Source of the DNA: Ruminococcus sp.
GTDB lineage: Bacteria; Bacillota; Clostridia; Oscillospirales; Ruminococcaceae
DNA: 45,040 bases
NCBI GenBank assembly: GCA_015066865.1
Contig: SVNQ01000011.1
Location: forward strand, 1 to 45,040
Reading direction: 5' to 3'
Part shown: piece after piece, positions 34,801-43,468 of the stretch
Layout of the letters: the number at the start of each line of letters is the position of its first letter
How positions within the stretch are numbered: the stretch's first letter is position 1
Made by a program: the position numbers and the translations under genes
The notes under the pieces: model-generated
What the model was told of the DNA's origin: nothing
Seen by the model: only the letters and a program-made list of their open reading frames with translations
Database searches by the model: none

Positions 34801-36193
34801 CCATGGTGTTGAAGGTATCCACAACCTGAAGATTGCGGAGTCGGACTGCACCGATTTCCGTCAGGCGGTCATGTTCGGAATTCAGCCCTGTGGTTTCAAC
34901 GTCAAATACGATGATCTCATCGTTAATGCTGCGGTCGTCGTTTCCTTTGAGGATCATGGGACGGTTGAGATCATCCACCATATACGCTTCGCATCCGTAT
35001 ATTACCTTGAAATTCGGATCCTTCAGCGCTTTCTCTGCTTTCATGGCATCGGGGTATGCCTGCACAACTCCGTGATCTGTGATGGCAATACCGGGATGTC
35101 CCCATGCGTGGGCACGTCTGATCAAAGAACCGGCATCACTGACTGCGTCCATTGCGGACATGTTGGTATGACAGTGCAGTTCGACACGCTTGCGTTCCGC
35201 AGTATCCTTTCTCTCCTTCCGCTTCATTTTTACAATGGAATCGGGTTTCAGCACGGGCTCGTGCATGAACGGATCATCTTCAATTTTACCGCTCACCAAA
35301 ATGGCAGCTCCCTTTTTCAGTTCACCAAGCGGCAGCTTTTCTAATTTTTCAATGCTGTCAAACATTTTCAGGGTAACTGATCCCGAAAAATCAGTGATCT
35401 GATAAGTGAGTATTCGCTTGCCATTACGGGTATCTCTGGTTTCAGATGCAAAAATATCTCCGAATACCGTAACTTTCTGGCCTCTTGTTTCCAACGCAGC
35501 CGGAATTGAAATTGGATTATCACGGATGGTTCTGCCCCTTATCAGCATACCGCTGTCAGGCTCGGTATCAAGATTGAGATGCTCAAGCGATACGGACTGC
35601 GGCCCCTGAGGAATGGAAGGCACTTCTTCCACTGTTGGTTCCTGTTCCATAAATGGCGGAGGAGGAATATATTCCGGAGGTGCTTCCTCAATGATTCGCT
35701 CCAACGCCTCGCCGGAAAGTGTATCCGGACCGTGCAGTGTGACAGAAACTTCCCGTGAAAAATGTGTGCGGATGAATTGCATAAACACTTTTGTGAACTG
35801 GAACTTTTCCAGAATCGGGTATCCGCCGTTGTGCAGTTCAATGTGAATGCTATCATCACCCCATGTGACTTCTGCCTTATTCAGAAATCCGTTGATAATG
35901 GGAAGCTCGCGTTTGAGCATTTCAACAATGACGGGATAGACTTCCTTTGTAAACATGGAAGGCTCATACCTGCAATCCAGATGAACGGTTTTTACTTTCA
36001 GTGCATTACTGACGCTGCGTTCAAATTGCAGTATGTCCGCTGCGGGGACTATATTCGGAAACCGAACGGCAAAAGAAATTTCGTTCAGCGTCTTTTCATC
36101 ATACCGGATATCTTCGATTACACCCTGATGCACTGAAACCGGCAAATCATTTGTATATTCATTTAAAAATTCAAGTAAAGTTGCATTTGCCAT
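31862..36193 (-). CDS. polC: DNA polymerase III alpha subunit, Gram-positive PolC type
   Basis: A 1443-residue replicative polymerase. In order it has an N-terminal domain, an OB fold (VTVFGDIFASETRD), a PHP domain (VELHCHTNMSAMD, ITDHGV) split by a DnaQ-like 3'-5' exonuclease (FDVETTGL, HNATFDTSF), a zinc region (CNKCKYSEF, CPNCGEPLICDG) and the C-family polymerase core with PDIDLNFSG. The domain order is that of PolC, not DnaE. The ATG at 36193 with AGGTGAG upstream is preferred over a GTG at 36205. Last gene of the essential cluster, 21 bases after ispG. Confidence 0.97.
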   Translation of the reverse strand: MANATLLEFLNEYTNDLPVSVHQGVIEDIRYDEKTLNEISFAVRFPNIVPAADILQFERSVSNALKVKTVHLDCRYEPSMFTKEVYPVIVEMLKRELPIINGFLNKAEVTWGDDSIHIELHNGGYPILEKFQFTKVFMQFIRTHFSREVSVTLHGPDTLSGEALERIIEEAPPEYIPPPPFMEQEPTVEEVPSIPQGPQSVSLEHLNLDTEPDSGMLIRGRTIRDNPISIPAALETRGQKVTVFGDIFASETRDTRNGKRILTYQITDFSGSVTLKMFDSIEKLEKLPLGELKKGAAILVSGKIEDDPFMHEPVLKPDSIVKMKRKERKDTAERKRVELHCHTNMSAMDAVSDAGSLIRRAHAWGHPGIAITDHGVVQAYPDAMKAEKALKDPNFKVIYGCEAYMVDDLNRPMILKGNDDRSINDEIIVFDVETTGLNSEHDRLTEIGAVRLRNLQVVDTFNTMVNPERIIPQNIVELTGITQEMVQDAPKEAEALRMFMEFCGDSPVLAAHNATFDTSFINAVCQRHSITFQYNWIDTLILCQSMLPHLFKHKLNVVAKHLKLGKFDHHRASDDALMLAKIYINLVERAAKEKGVETLNDLNTRTDSIDVKKLKSYHHIILVRNQVGLKNLYRLVSYGHLDYFYRHPLLPKSVLEQHRDGLIFGSACEAGELFSAMVDGKSDAQLEEIAKFYDYLEIQPIANNEFMIRKGIAQDEETLRNYNRRIVALGEKLGIPVVATCDVHFLDKKDSVFRKILTSGQGFSDAEFQPPLYLRTTDEMLKEFAYLGEEKAEEVVIDNTIRIMNACEHVHPIPKGTFTPTIEGAEEDLKRITHERAREIYGDPLPEIVEKRLNRELASIIKHGFSVLYMIAQKLVYNSEQHGYLVGSRGSVGSSFVASMAGISEVNPLMPHYICNKCKYSEFITDGTYGSGFDLPPKNCPNCGEPLICDGHDIPFETFLGFDGDKAPDIDLNFSGEYQSSAHRYTEELFGRDNVFKAGTIGTIADKTAFGFVKKYLEEQGTVLNSAEENRLSIGCTGIKRTTGQHPGGMVVVPSDYEVYDFTPVQHPADSTDSDVITTHFDFHSIHDTILKLDELGHVVPTLYKHLEDLTGLKIKDIPGYDPQVIKMCTDCSVLGVTAEEIYCPTGSLGIPEMGTGFTIGMLMDAKPTKFSDFLQISGLSHGTDVWLGNAKDLIDQNVCTISEVIGTRDSIMTTLLYKGVEPKMAFTIMEWTRKGQAPKNFTPEIIQMLKDNNVEDWYIESCLKIKYMFPKAHAAAYVIAAMKLGWFKLYKPLEFYSTYLTVRGGDFDVELAIAGIGAVRAKINELKEKGNEKSKKETDLYDILLIVNEMMSRGFSFLPVDLKKSHASKFLIEDGKIRIPFSAMPGCGESAANGIYDAAQNGDYLSVEEFQTQSGASKTIIEMLDSLGAFGDLPKSTQMSFF

Positions 36194-36214
36194 AATTTCT
36201 CTCACCTAATCATT

Positions 36215-37252
36215 CTATAATTTTTGAAGTTCTTCAAGAAGTGCAGGAACGATTTCCTGTTCCGGTACTTTTCTGAGAATCTCACCATGACGGAACAGCA
36301 ATCCAATGCCGTCACCGCCTGCAACACCGAGGTCGGCTTCTCTGGCTTCGCCCGGTCCGTTGACCACGCAGCCCATAACAGCAATCTTGACATCCTTTTC
36401 AATGTCTGCAACTGCTGCTTCTACTTGCTTTGCAAGGGAAACAAGGTCAATTTTTGTTCTGCCGCATGTTGGACAGGACACGATCTGCACGCCGCCGCGC
36501 TTGCCGATGCTCTTGAGAATATCCTTTGCAGCGGCAATTTCACGGATGGGATCATCCGTTAAAGAAACACGGATGGTTTCACCGATTCCATCATGCAGAA
36601 GCGAACCGATACCGATTGCAGATTTGATCAGTCCCATACGTTCTGTCCCAGCTTCTGTAACGCCAAGGTGCAGCGGATAGGAGCATTTTTCAGCTGCAAG
36701 ACGATAGCTGTCGATCATTCGGTTGACATCGGAGGATTTGATGGAAATGACAATATCCTCAAAATCAAACTTCTCCAGCAATGCGGCATGATGCAGCGCA
36801 CTTTCCACGAGGGCTTCCGGTGTGGGAGAACCATATTTTGCAAGGATCTCCTTTTCAAGTGAACCGGAATTGACACCGATACGGATCGGGATATTACGAG
36901 ATCTGCATGCCTGTGCAACCTGACGCACTCTGTCCATATCACCAATATTACCGGGATTAATACGAATTTTATCCACACCTGCAGCAGCTGCTTCCAGGGC
37001 AATGCGATAGTCAAAATGAATATCCGCAACAAGCGGAATGGAAATCTTCTCCTTGATGGCAGGAATCAGACGGACGGCTTCAAGCGTCGGGATCGCCGCA
37101 CGGATGATCTCGCATCCGGCAGCTTCCAATGCTGCTGCCTGTGCAACAGTTCCCTCTACATTTTCAGCAGGGACATTGAGCATGGACTGGATATAGATAT
37201 GACTGCCATCAAGCGTGCAGTTTCCGACTTTGACGGGTTTTACGTTTCTCAT
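36215..37252 (-). CDS. ispG: 4-hydroxy-3-methylbut-2-en-1-yl diphosphate synthase
   Basis: A 345-residue Fe4S4 enzyme of the MEP isoprenoid pathway. The N-terminal TIM barrel has VADIHFDYRIAL and KIRINPGNIGD. The C-terminal domain carries the cluster ligands in VSCPTCGRT and MGCVVNGPGEA. It lacks the extra insert found in some bacteria. GAGGTG precedes the start. It works three steps after Dxr, whose gene lies two genes upstream. Confidence 0.97.
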   Translation of the reverse strand: MRNVKPVKVGNCTLDGSHIYIQSMLNVPAENVEGTVAQAAALEAAGCEIIRAAIPTLEAVRLIPAIKEKISIPLVADIHFDYRIALEAAAAGVDKIRINPGNIGDMDRVRQVAQACRSRNIPIRIGVNSGSLEKEILAKYGSPTPEALVESALHHAALLEKFDFEDIVISIKSSDVNRMIDSYRLAAEKCSYPLHLGVTEAGTERMGLIKSAIGIGSLLHDGIGETIRVSLTDDPIREIAAAKDILKSIGKRGGVQIVSCPTCGRTKIDLVSLAKQVEAAVADIEKDVKIAVMGCVVNGPGEAREADLGVAGGDGIGLLFRHGEILRKVPEQEIVPALLEELQKL

Positions 37253-37269
37253 ATGGATACACCTCGCAC

Positions 37270-38385
37270 TTATTTTGTATTCGCTTCATCACTCACGCTG
37301 ACAGAGCTGCTGTCGGGAGGATTGTCATTTTTCACCATCTTCATAATATCCTGGAATGTCACAAACGCCATAATCAGCATCAGCACAACAAGACCGATGA
37401 AATGTACCATTCCCTCTTGTTCACGATTCATAGGCTTGCGGCGAATGCCTTCAATCAGCAGAAATACAAGTCTTGCACCATCCAGTGCCGGAATGGGCAG
37501 AAGATTGAAAATTCCTACATTAATGGTAATGAAGGAGGCAAGCGATAATACAGAAATCAATTTTTCTACTATCGTTTCGCCAACACTTGCTGCTTCACCG
37601 ATCGTTCCGATAATGCCTACGGGACCGGACAGATCCTGAAAACCGTATTTTCCTGTGATCAGATCAATCAGGGATGCCCAGATGAGTCTGCCGGTGGATA
37701 CGGTATTAAGTGCACTGTATTCGATGACATTAAGAAAATTACACTTTTCTGCTTTGACGTAAAAATCAAGCACGCCCTGTGTTTTGGTATTATAAAACTT
37801 CACATTCTCCAATGTTACACGTTCACCATTACGTTTTACCACGACAGTCATGGATTCCGTATCGCTGCTTCTGAGCTTGTAGGAAAGGTCTGTGTCGGTG
37901 AACATGCGCATACCATCAATGGAAATAATGGTATCGCCTATCTGAAGTCCGCAGGTTTCGCTGGTGGAAGTGGAGATATGCTCCCCTGTTTCCGCATCCG
38001 TAGTGTAGGTAAAATCAGCAATTGTCAATGTTACCACTTCCTGATAAAGCAGCGTGGTAGCACATATGAGGACAAAGCCAAGAATGATATTCATCAATGC
38101 ACCTGCTACAACAACTGCCATGCGCTTAGGAATGCTTTTTTGACTAAAAGCTCTGGGATCTTGGCTTTCTGCATCCTCACCCTCCATCGCACAGAATCCA
38201 CCAACAGGAAGCAGACGAAGTGAATACTTCGTTTCCTTGCCCTGTTTTTTTAGTATCACGGGGCCCATGCCAATTGCAAATTCATTCACTTTGATTCCGG
38301 AAAGTTTCGCTACAATGAAATGTCCGAACTCATGAATTGCAATGATAACACCAAAAACGATAAGCGCAATAATAATTGTAGTCAT
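37270..38385 (-). CDS. rseP: Site-2 intramembrane metalloprotease RseP
   Basis: A 371-residue membrane zinc protease. The HEFGH motif (His18, Glu19, His22) lies in the first membrane helix, a PDZ domain spans about 110-200, and the NLLPIPALDGARL motif with the third ligand Asp is near the C-terminus. It cuts membrane-bound anti-sigma factors or signal peptides in relatives. It lies between dxr and ispG, the common Firmicutes order. Confidence 0.95.
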   Translation of the reverse strand: MTTIIIALIVFGVIIAIHEFGHFIVAKLSGIKVNEFAIGMGPVILKKQGKETKYSLRLLPVGGFCAMEGEDAESQDPRAFSQKSIPKRMAVVVAGALMNIILGFVLICATTLLYQEVVTLTIADFTYTTDAETGEHISTSTSETCGLQIGDTIISIDGMRMFTDTDLSYKLRSSDTESMTVVVKRNGERVTLENVKFYNTKTQGVLDFYVKAEKCNFLNVIEYSALNTVSTGRLIWASLIDLITGKYGFQDLSGPVGIIGTIGEAASVGETIVEKLISVLSLASFITINVGIFNLLPIPALDGARLVFLLIEGIRRKPMNREQEGMVHFIGLVVLMLIMAFVTFQDIMKMVKNDNPPDSSSVSVSDEANTK

Positions 38386-38426
38386 GTCTCATAAATCCTT
38401 TCTGATAAAACGTGTTTCTGTATCTA

Positions 38427-39575
38427 TCAGTTACCGAGAATCCTGCTGCGTACATAGGCTCTTGCAGCTTTGTCTGCCTCGAGCACATCTTCATAGCAGG
38501 TCACTTCGCCGCCACGGACATGTTCCATTGCGGCACGCACAAGCTCACCGATTTGAAGGAATCCAATTTCATCACGCAGAAACCATGAAACAGCTTCCTC
38601 ATTGGCTGCATTGACAATACAGGGGCGGAGTCCTCCCTCCGTAATGGCATCAATTGCAGCACGCAGGCAGCCAAAGGTTTCATAATCCGGATGTTCAAAT
38701 GTCAATGTTCCGTATTCTGTCAAAGAAAGCGGACGAGTGGGACACGCCTTACGTTCCGGATAAAGCAGTGCATACTGGATGGGGATTTTCATATCCGGTA
38801 CACCCATCTGCCCGATCACAGCATAGTCCTCAAATTCCACGGCAGAATGCAGTACGCTTTGACGATGCACCACAATTTCAATCTGCGAAGGTGCAAGATC
38901 AAAAAGCCACTTTGCTTCTATAAATTCCAGCCCCTTGTTCATAAGCGTGGCAGAATCAATTGTAATTTTATTTCCCATATCCCAGTTGGGATGCTTGAGT
39001 GCGTCCGCTGCACGAACATTGACGAGTTCCTCGGTTGTTTTTCCAAAGAACGGGCCACCGGAAGCAGTGAGAATGATCTTGCGTACCCGATTCATGGAAT
39101 TCCCCTGCAAACACTGGAAAATTGCAGAATGCTCACTGTCTACTGGGTAAATATGAACACCCTTCTCGGCTGCAGCACGCATAACAAGCGAACCACCGGC
39201 AACCAGTGTTTCTTTATTGGCGAGTGCGACATCAGTCCCGGCTTCTATTGCAGTCAGTGTCGGCAGTAATCCTACCATACCGACCACACTATTGAGAACA
39301 ATGTCAGCTTCACGAGAACCTGCGATTGTACACAATCCGTCCATGCCTGACAGAACTTCTATCTTTTCGTCAGCCAGCAGCTGTACAAGCTGTTCCTTTT
39401 TGGACTCATCAAAAATGCAGACACAGGAGGGATGAAATTCCTTTGCCTGCTCTGCAAGTTTTTCAACTTGACTATGCGCTGCAAGTGCAGTCACTCGCAT
39501 ACCATGCATTTTGGCTACTTCCAAAGCCTGTGTGCCGATGGAACCGGTCGATCCGAGGATGGATACACTTTTCAT
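38427..39575 (-). CDS. dxr: 1-deoxy-D-xylulose 5-phosphate reductoisomerase
   Basis: A 382-residue NADPH enzyme making 2-C-methyl-D-erythritol 4-phosphate, the committed MEP step. It starts VSILGSTGSIGTQAL; the active-site stretch is ASGGPFF, and NMGNKITIDSATLMNKGLE is conserved as DMGNKITIDSATLMNKG. The length is normal. AAAGGAAA precedes the start. Confidence 0.97.
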   Translation of the reverse strand: MKSVSILGSTGSIGTQALEVAKMHGMRVTALAAHSQVEKLAEQAKEFHPSCVCIFDESKKEQLVQLLADEKIEVLSGMDGLCTIAGSREADIVLNSVVGMVGLLPTLTAIEAGTDVALANKETLVAGGSLVMRAAAEKGVHIYPVDSEHSAIFQCLQGNSMNRVRKIILTASGGPFFGKTTEELVNVRAADALKHPNWDMGNKITIDSATLMNKGLEFIEAKWLFDLAPSQIEIVVHRQSVLHSAVEFEDYAVIGQMGVPDMKIPIQYALLYPERKACPTRPLSLTEYGTLTFEHPDYETFGCLRAAIDAITEGGLRPCIVNAANEEAVSWFLRDEIGFLQIGELVRAAMEHVRGGEVTCYEDVLEADKAARAYVRSRILGN

Positions 39576-39603
39576 GTTAGAATTTCCTTTCCTTGCCAGA
39601 ATA

Positions 39604-39645
39604 ATACAATAAACCCATCTGCTGTACAGATAGGTTTATTGCAGA
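39604..39645 (-). other. Intercistronic hairpin between cdsA and dxr
   Basis: A 15-base inverted repeat (CAATAAACC... with ...GGTTTATTG, one mismatch) lies in the 72-base gap after cdsA and runs into T-rich sequence on the minus strand. It may be a partial terminator or mRNA-end element. dxr must still be transcribed through it, or from an unseen promoter. Confidence 0.45.
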
Positions 39646-39647
39646 TT

Positions 39648-40475
39648 TCACTTAAAAATTGAAAACAGAGATAAAAATACATACATAGTAGGTACAACAA
39701 ATAATACGCTGTCAAAGCGATCCATCATACCGCCATGTCCGGGCATAATTGAACCATAGTCCTTGATCCCCCTCTGACGCTTTACAACGGATGCGCACAG
39801 ATCACCCAGTACACTGATGACGGCACAAACTGCACCAAGAATGACAGCGGCAAAATAATTGACTTCCACTGCACCACCCGTATACTTTACAATTATGGAA
39901 TAACCAAGACAAATGAGTGCGAACACAATCGCATTTGCTACAAGTCCGCCAACGAAACCCTCCACAGTTTTCTTGGGGCTGATCGTGGGACAGAGTTTAT
40001 GCTTTCCAAGCGTCACACCTGCAAAATAAGCACCGGAATCCGCAATCCATGCACCGCAAAGCGCAAGAACCACATAGAGCATTCCATGTTCATCAGCATT
40101 TTTGATCGGGATAATCAACGAAAGAGATTTTGTTACCAAAATGGTAGTCATTATCATGAATGCAATTTGTTCCACATGAAACTTCTGGGAATTGCGAATC
40201 AATTCAATGAAAATAAGAAGAAGACAGGCAAAATGCGCAAGTGTAAGGTATGCCTGACAGCCGTAAAATTCAAGGAATGGCGTAACAACGCCATACAAAA
40301 GCATTCCCACATAGGCAAGACGGAATTTCATACCATCCACAGCCTGTGCAAGCTCCGTAAGAATGATCGCAATGACACCTGCAATCGCAAGCGGAAACAA
40401 AAATGTCTTATTCAGAAACAGAACAACAAGAGCCAGTGCAATTCCGATAAAGGCTGAAATCAGACGAACTGCCAT
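39648..40475 (-). CDS. cdsA: Phosphatidate cytidylyltransferase (CDP-diglyceride synthase)
   Basis: A 275-residue multi-pass membrane enzyme making CDP-diacylglycerol from phosphatidate and CTP. It has about eight hydrophobic segments, the SPKKTVEGFVGGL motif, and the C-terminal CDS signature GDLCASVVKRQRGIKDYGSIMPGHGGMMDRFDS in two adjoining blocks. GGAGGTG precedes the start, three bases after uppS ends. Confidence 0.96.
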   Translation of the reverse strand: MAVRLISAFIGIALALVVLFLNKTFLFPLAIAGVIAIILTELAQAVDGMKFRLAYVGMLLYGVVTPFLEFYGCQAYLTLAHFACLLLIFIELIRNSQKFHVEQIAFMIMTTILVTKSLSLIIPIKNADEHGMLYVVLALCGAWIADSGAYFAGVTLGKHKLCPTISPKKTVEGFVGGLVANAIVFALICLGYSIIVKYTGGAVEVNYFAAVILGAVCAVISVLGDLCASVVKRQRGIKDYGSIMPGHGGMMDRFDSVLFVVPTMYVFLSLFSIFK

Positions 40476-40478
40476 GAA

Positions 40479-41222
40479 TCAGACACCTCCAAATCGTCTG
40501 CCTCTGCCTGCAAAATCAACCAAAGCTTTGTTCAGCTCATCCGGTGAAAAATCGGGCCACATAATATCAGTGAAATAATATTCAGCATAAGCACACTGCC
40601 AGATCAGATAATTGGAGAGACGCAGTTCACCGCTTGGGCGAATGACAAGATCCACATCGGGCATTCCGGCTGTATACAGATGATCCGCAACAGTCTGCTC
40701 CGTAATCTCATCTACCGAAATCTCACCCTTCTGCACCTTTTCAGCAATCAGACGGGCCGAACGTGCAATTTCATCCCTGCCGCCGTAATTGGTCGCAAGA
40801 AGAACCGTCAGCTGTCTGTGATGGGCGGTATCCTCCTCCAGCTTGATCATTTTTGTTCGGATATCCTCGGGGTAAATGCTTTTATCCCCCAAGAAAATTG
40901 CCCGTACACCATCGCCGAGATGTTTCTGTACTTCATCAAGATATTCACGCATGATTGCAAGAATTCCATCAATTTCCTCCTTGGGACGCTTCCAGTTCTC
41001 CGTAGAGAAAACATAGAAGGAAATATAGGGGATGCCGATGTCTTTGCAGTACTGCATGATACGCTTAAAATTCTTTCCGCCCTCAACGTGACCAAGACTT
41101 CTGGGAAGTCCGCGTTTTTTTGCCCAACGGCCGTTGCCGTCCATGATGAAGCCGATATGTGTAGGCAGAATCTCCGGCAGCGAATCTACATCCGCTGCCG
41201 TTTTTTTCTTCAAAAAAGCCAT
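40479..41222 (-). CDS. uppS: Undecaprenyl diphosphate synthase
   Basis: A 247-residue cis-prenyltransferase making the C55 lipid carrier for cell-wall synthesis. The active-site loop is HIGFIMDGNGRWAKKRGL with catalytic Asp28; SFYVFSTENWKRP and DLVIRPSGELRLSNYLIWQ are the other conserved regions. GGAG precedes the ATG. Its product and the MEP pathway genes downstream form one metabolic theme. Confidence 0.97.
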   Translation of the reverse strand: MAFLKKKTAADVDSLPEILPTHIGFIMDGNGRWAKKRGLPRSLGHVEGGKNFKRIMQYCKDIGIPYISFYVFSTENWKRPKEEIDGILAIMREYLDEVQKHLGDGVRAIFLGDKSIYPEDIRTKMIKLEEDTAHHRQLTVLLATNYGGRDEIARSARLIAEKVQKGEISVDEITEQTVADHLYTAGMPDVDLVIRPSGELRLSNYLIWQCAYAEYYFTDIMWPDFSPDELNKALVDFAGRGRRFGGV

Positions 41223-41299
41223 GTTATGCTCCTAATCACCTTGTAATTTCTGTCGGGAACTCAAGAGAATCTACCGAATCATTCATGATCCAATGATTC

Positions 41300-41854
41300 T
41301 TAGATGCTCATGATTTCCTTTTCTTTTTCTGCAACTACCTTGTCAATTTCTTCGCAGAAACGATCAGTCAGCTTCTGTGTTTTCTTCTCAGCTTCCTTCT
41401 GGTCGTCCTCTGTAATTTCACTGTTTTTCTTCATTGTCTTAAACTTTTCAATGGCATCACGACGAATATTACGCACACTTACCTTAGCTTCTTCGCCGGA
41501 TTTCTTTACAGTCTTGCACAGATCCTTTCTGCGCTCCTCAGTCAGCTGAGGGAATGTCAAACGGATCACCTTGCCATCGTTATTGGGAGTAATGCCAATA
41601 TCGGAAGCAAGGATTGCCTTCTCAATAGCCTTGAGGGAGGTTACATCCCAAGGCTGGATCAGCAGGATTCTTGCCTCTGCAACGGAAATGGCAGCCATCT
41701 GCTGAACGGGTGTGGGTGCGCCGTAATAGTCAACCATTACCTTATCAAGTACGGCAGGGTTTGCCCTGCCTGCACGCAGCGCTGCAAAATCGCTCTTGAG
41801 GCGATCCACTGTTTTTGTCATTTTTTCTTCTGCAATTCTCAACTGTTCTTTCAT
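41300..41854 (-). CDS. frr: Ribosome recycling factor
   Basis: A 184-residue factor that splits post-termination ribosomes with EF-G. It has the three-helix domain with LRAGRANPAVLDKVMVDYYG and the small domain with RLTFPQLTEERRKDLCK. The length is normal. Its GGGGAG site lies inside a hairpin and 12 bases from the ATG, an unusual arrangement noted separately. Confidence 0.97.
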   Translation of the reverse strand: MKEQLRIAEEKMTKTVDRLKSDFAALRAGRANPAVLDKVMVDYYGAPTPVQQMAAISVAEARILLIQPWDVTSLKAIEKAILASDIGITPNNDGKVIRLTFPQLTEERRKDLCKTVKKSGEEAKVSVRNIRRDAIEKFKTMKKNSEITEDDQKEAEKKTQKLTDRFCEEIDKVVAEKEKEIMSI

Positions 41855-41864
41855 AATTCTTGTC

Positions 41865-41893
41865 CGCTCCCCTTTGTGGGAGCGTACTCCTTT
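41865..41893 (-). promoter_or_regulatory. Hairpin at the frr ribosome binding site
   Basis: On the minus strand AAAGGAG (41893-41887) is followed by a seven-base-pair stem CGCTCCC/GGGAGCG (41884-41865), then ten bases and the frr ATG. The GGGAG that could serve as a near binding site is in the stem. Folding would hide it but also bring the upstream AAAGGAG within about 12 unpaired bases of the start. Confidence 0.5.
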
Positions 41894-41947
41894 CTGTTAA
41901 TTTAATACTGAAATATGTGTACGAACTTATTCGTTTTTAGCGTGATC

Positions 41948-42658
41948 TTAGTCCTCGTAAATGACTGTTCCGACCTGCTTGCCGGTCACAGCATCCAGGA
42001 TATTATCAGGACGGCTCAGATCAAATACAAGCATCTTCAGCTTGTTATCACGGCACATGGTAGCTGCTGTGCTGTCCATTACCGCAAGTTCCTTTGAAAG
42101 TACTTCACTGAAAGTCAGTGTATCATATCTGACAGCATCCTCATACTTATGGGGATCCTTATCATATACACCATCAACCAATGTTGCCTTCATAAGGATC
42201 TCGGCTTCAATTTCTACACCGCGCAATGCTGCAGCGGTATCTGTAGAGAAGAAGGGATTACCGGTTCCGCAACCGAAAATAACAACTCTGCCCTTCTTGA
42301 AGTGATTGATTGCCTTATTGCGGATGTACGGCTCTGCGATCTGCTGCATGGTAATCGCTGTCTGTACTCGAACCTCAAGACCGAGGGATTCAAGAACATC
42401 TGCAATTGCAAGCGCATTGATCGTGGTTGCCAGCATGCCCATATGGTCAGCTCGGGTTCTGTCAAGACCACCGCACATTCTGCCACGCAGGAAGTTGCCG
42501 CCGCCGACAACAATGCCGACTTCTACGCCAATGTCCACGCACTTCTTAATGCTTTCACAGATATTACCGATCACTGCATAGTCCAGACCAAATTTCTTTT
42601 CACCGGCAAGTGCCTCGCCGCTGAGTTTTAGAAGTATTCTTTTGTATTTTAATTCCAT
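41948..42658 (-). CDS. pyrH: UMP kinase
   Basis: A 236-residue amino-acid-kinase-fold enzyme that phosphorylates UMP to UDP. It has [37 protein letters not shown] and [17 protein letters not shown]. The ATG at 42658 with GAGGTG six bases upstream is preferred to a GTG at 42667. It is first in the pyrH-frr-uppS cluster; rpsB and tsf, which often precede it, are not next to it here. Confidence 0.97.
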   Translation of the reverse strand: MELKYKRILLKLSGEALAGEKKFGLDYAVIGNICESIKKCVDIGVEVGIVVGGGNFLRGRMCGGLDRTRADHMGMLATTINALAIADVLESLGLEVRVQTAITMQQIAEPYIRNKAINHFKKGRVVIFGCGTGNPFFSTDTAAALRGVEIEAEILMKATLVDGVYDKDPHKYEDAVRYDTLTFSEVLSKELAVMDSTAATMCRDNKLKMLVFDLSRPDNILDAVTGKQVGTVIYED

Positions 42659-42691
42659 GGTAGACACCTCACATTAAAATATACTACTTCT

Positions 42692-42720
42692 ATTTTACAC
42701 TAAAAAATCAATTCTGTAAA
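42692..42720 (-). promoter_or_regulatory. Promoter of the pyrH cluster
   Basis: Minus-strand TTTACA (42720-42715), a 17-base spacer and TAAAAT (42697-42692). It is the only clear promoter before the long pyrH-to-polC run. Confidence 0.7.
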
Positions 42721-42766
42721 GTGTATTTTGAAAAAAATATATATTTTTTTCATCTTTTTTTATAGG

Positions 42767-42799
42767 ATACCGTATAGATACAGTATATTTATACTGACT
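42767..42799 (+). repeat. Tandem ATAC-N-GTAT repeats, candidate operator
   Basis: ATACCGTAT (42767-42775) and ATACAGTAT (42778-42786) are short palindromes 11 bases apart; a degenerate third copy starts at 42791. The stretch also holds CAGTATA-TT-TATACTG, a seven-base inverted repeat. It lies 75-110 bases before the DUF6512-like gene. No convincing -35 box is visible there. Confidence 0.4.
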
Positions 42800-42874
42800 G
42801 CGTTTTTTATCTGCATGTTATCTGTTCAAATCGCATATAATCCGATACAATCATATTGCTGCAGGAGTGATATT

Positions 42875-43468
42875 ATGCAAATCATTTATTATCGCAAACA
42901 CAATCGTACCGATCAGGAGATGGAAGTGATCGACCGTGCCGCACATAAGAAACATCTCCTTAAAAAACTGATTCTTTGGGATATTCTTCTTTTCTCAGTT
43001 GTGGGAATTTTAGGACCGTTACTACATTTTGCAGCTCCCCTTTCTGCTTCATTTCCTGTTCTGAATTTTATTATTCCACTGAATGAAAGCGTTTGGGAGC
43101 ATTTGAAATTATTATTTTTTCCGGCTTTGCTGGTTGCCGTGCTGCGTCGTCTGATAACAGGAAAATTACAGCATGGGATTCTCACGACCTTTGCGGAAGG
43201 TCTGCTGCTTTCCATGCTTCTGATGATTGCAGGTTTCTACACCTACTCGGGATTTTGGGGTATGCATGATCTTCGTATAGATATTGGATTATTCTATCTG
43301 TGTACATTATTTCTTACAGTTTATACGCATTTTCGGGCATCCAGACAAAAAAAGAGCAGCCTGTCAGGACTTTTTATACTGCTGCTGCTGACGGGCTGCT
43401 TCTTCTATTTTTCGTTATATCCACCGAATATCGGCGTTTTTCAAGATCTTAGTCAACCGTTGCAATAA
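42875..43468 (+). CDS. DUF6512-like multi-pass membrane protein
   Basis: A 197-residue protein with five or so hydrophobic segments. A basic cytoplasmic-looking N-terminus is followed by [21 protein letters not shown], which resembles the family called DUF6512 (recalled, not searched). The function is unknown. The ATG at 42875 has CAGGAG at good spacing; a frame from a TTG at 42728 would read through the upstream repeats. Its end overlaps the end of ridA by 20 bases, tail to tail. Confidence 0.75.
   Translation: MQIIYYRKHNRTDQEMEVIDRAAHKKHLLKKLILWDILLFSVVGILGPLLHFAAPLSASFPVLNFIIPLNESVWEHLKLLFFPALLVAVLRRLITGKLQHGILTTFAEGLLLSMLLMIAGFYTYSGFWGMHDLRIDIGLFYLCTLFLTVYTHFRASRQKKSSLSGLFILLLLTGCFFYFSLYPPNIGVFQDLSQPLQ

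Noticed and set aside
41276..41299. Hairpin between frr and uppS as a terminator
   Set aside because: The eight-base-pair A/T-rich stem lacks a T-run, and uppS follows within a conserved operon; termination there is unlikely.
42728..42874. N-terminal extension of the DUF6512-like protein from a TTG
   Set aside because: It passes through an A/T tract and the tandem repeats, with no binding site; the ATG at 42875 has CAGGAG.
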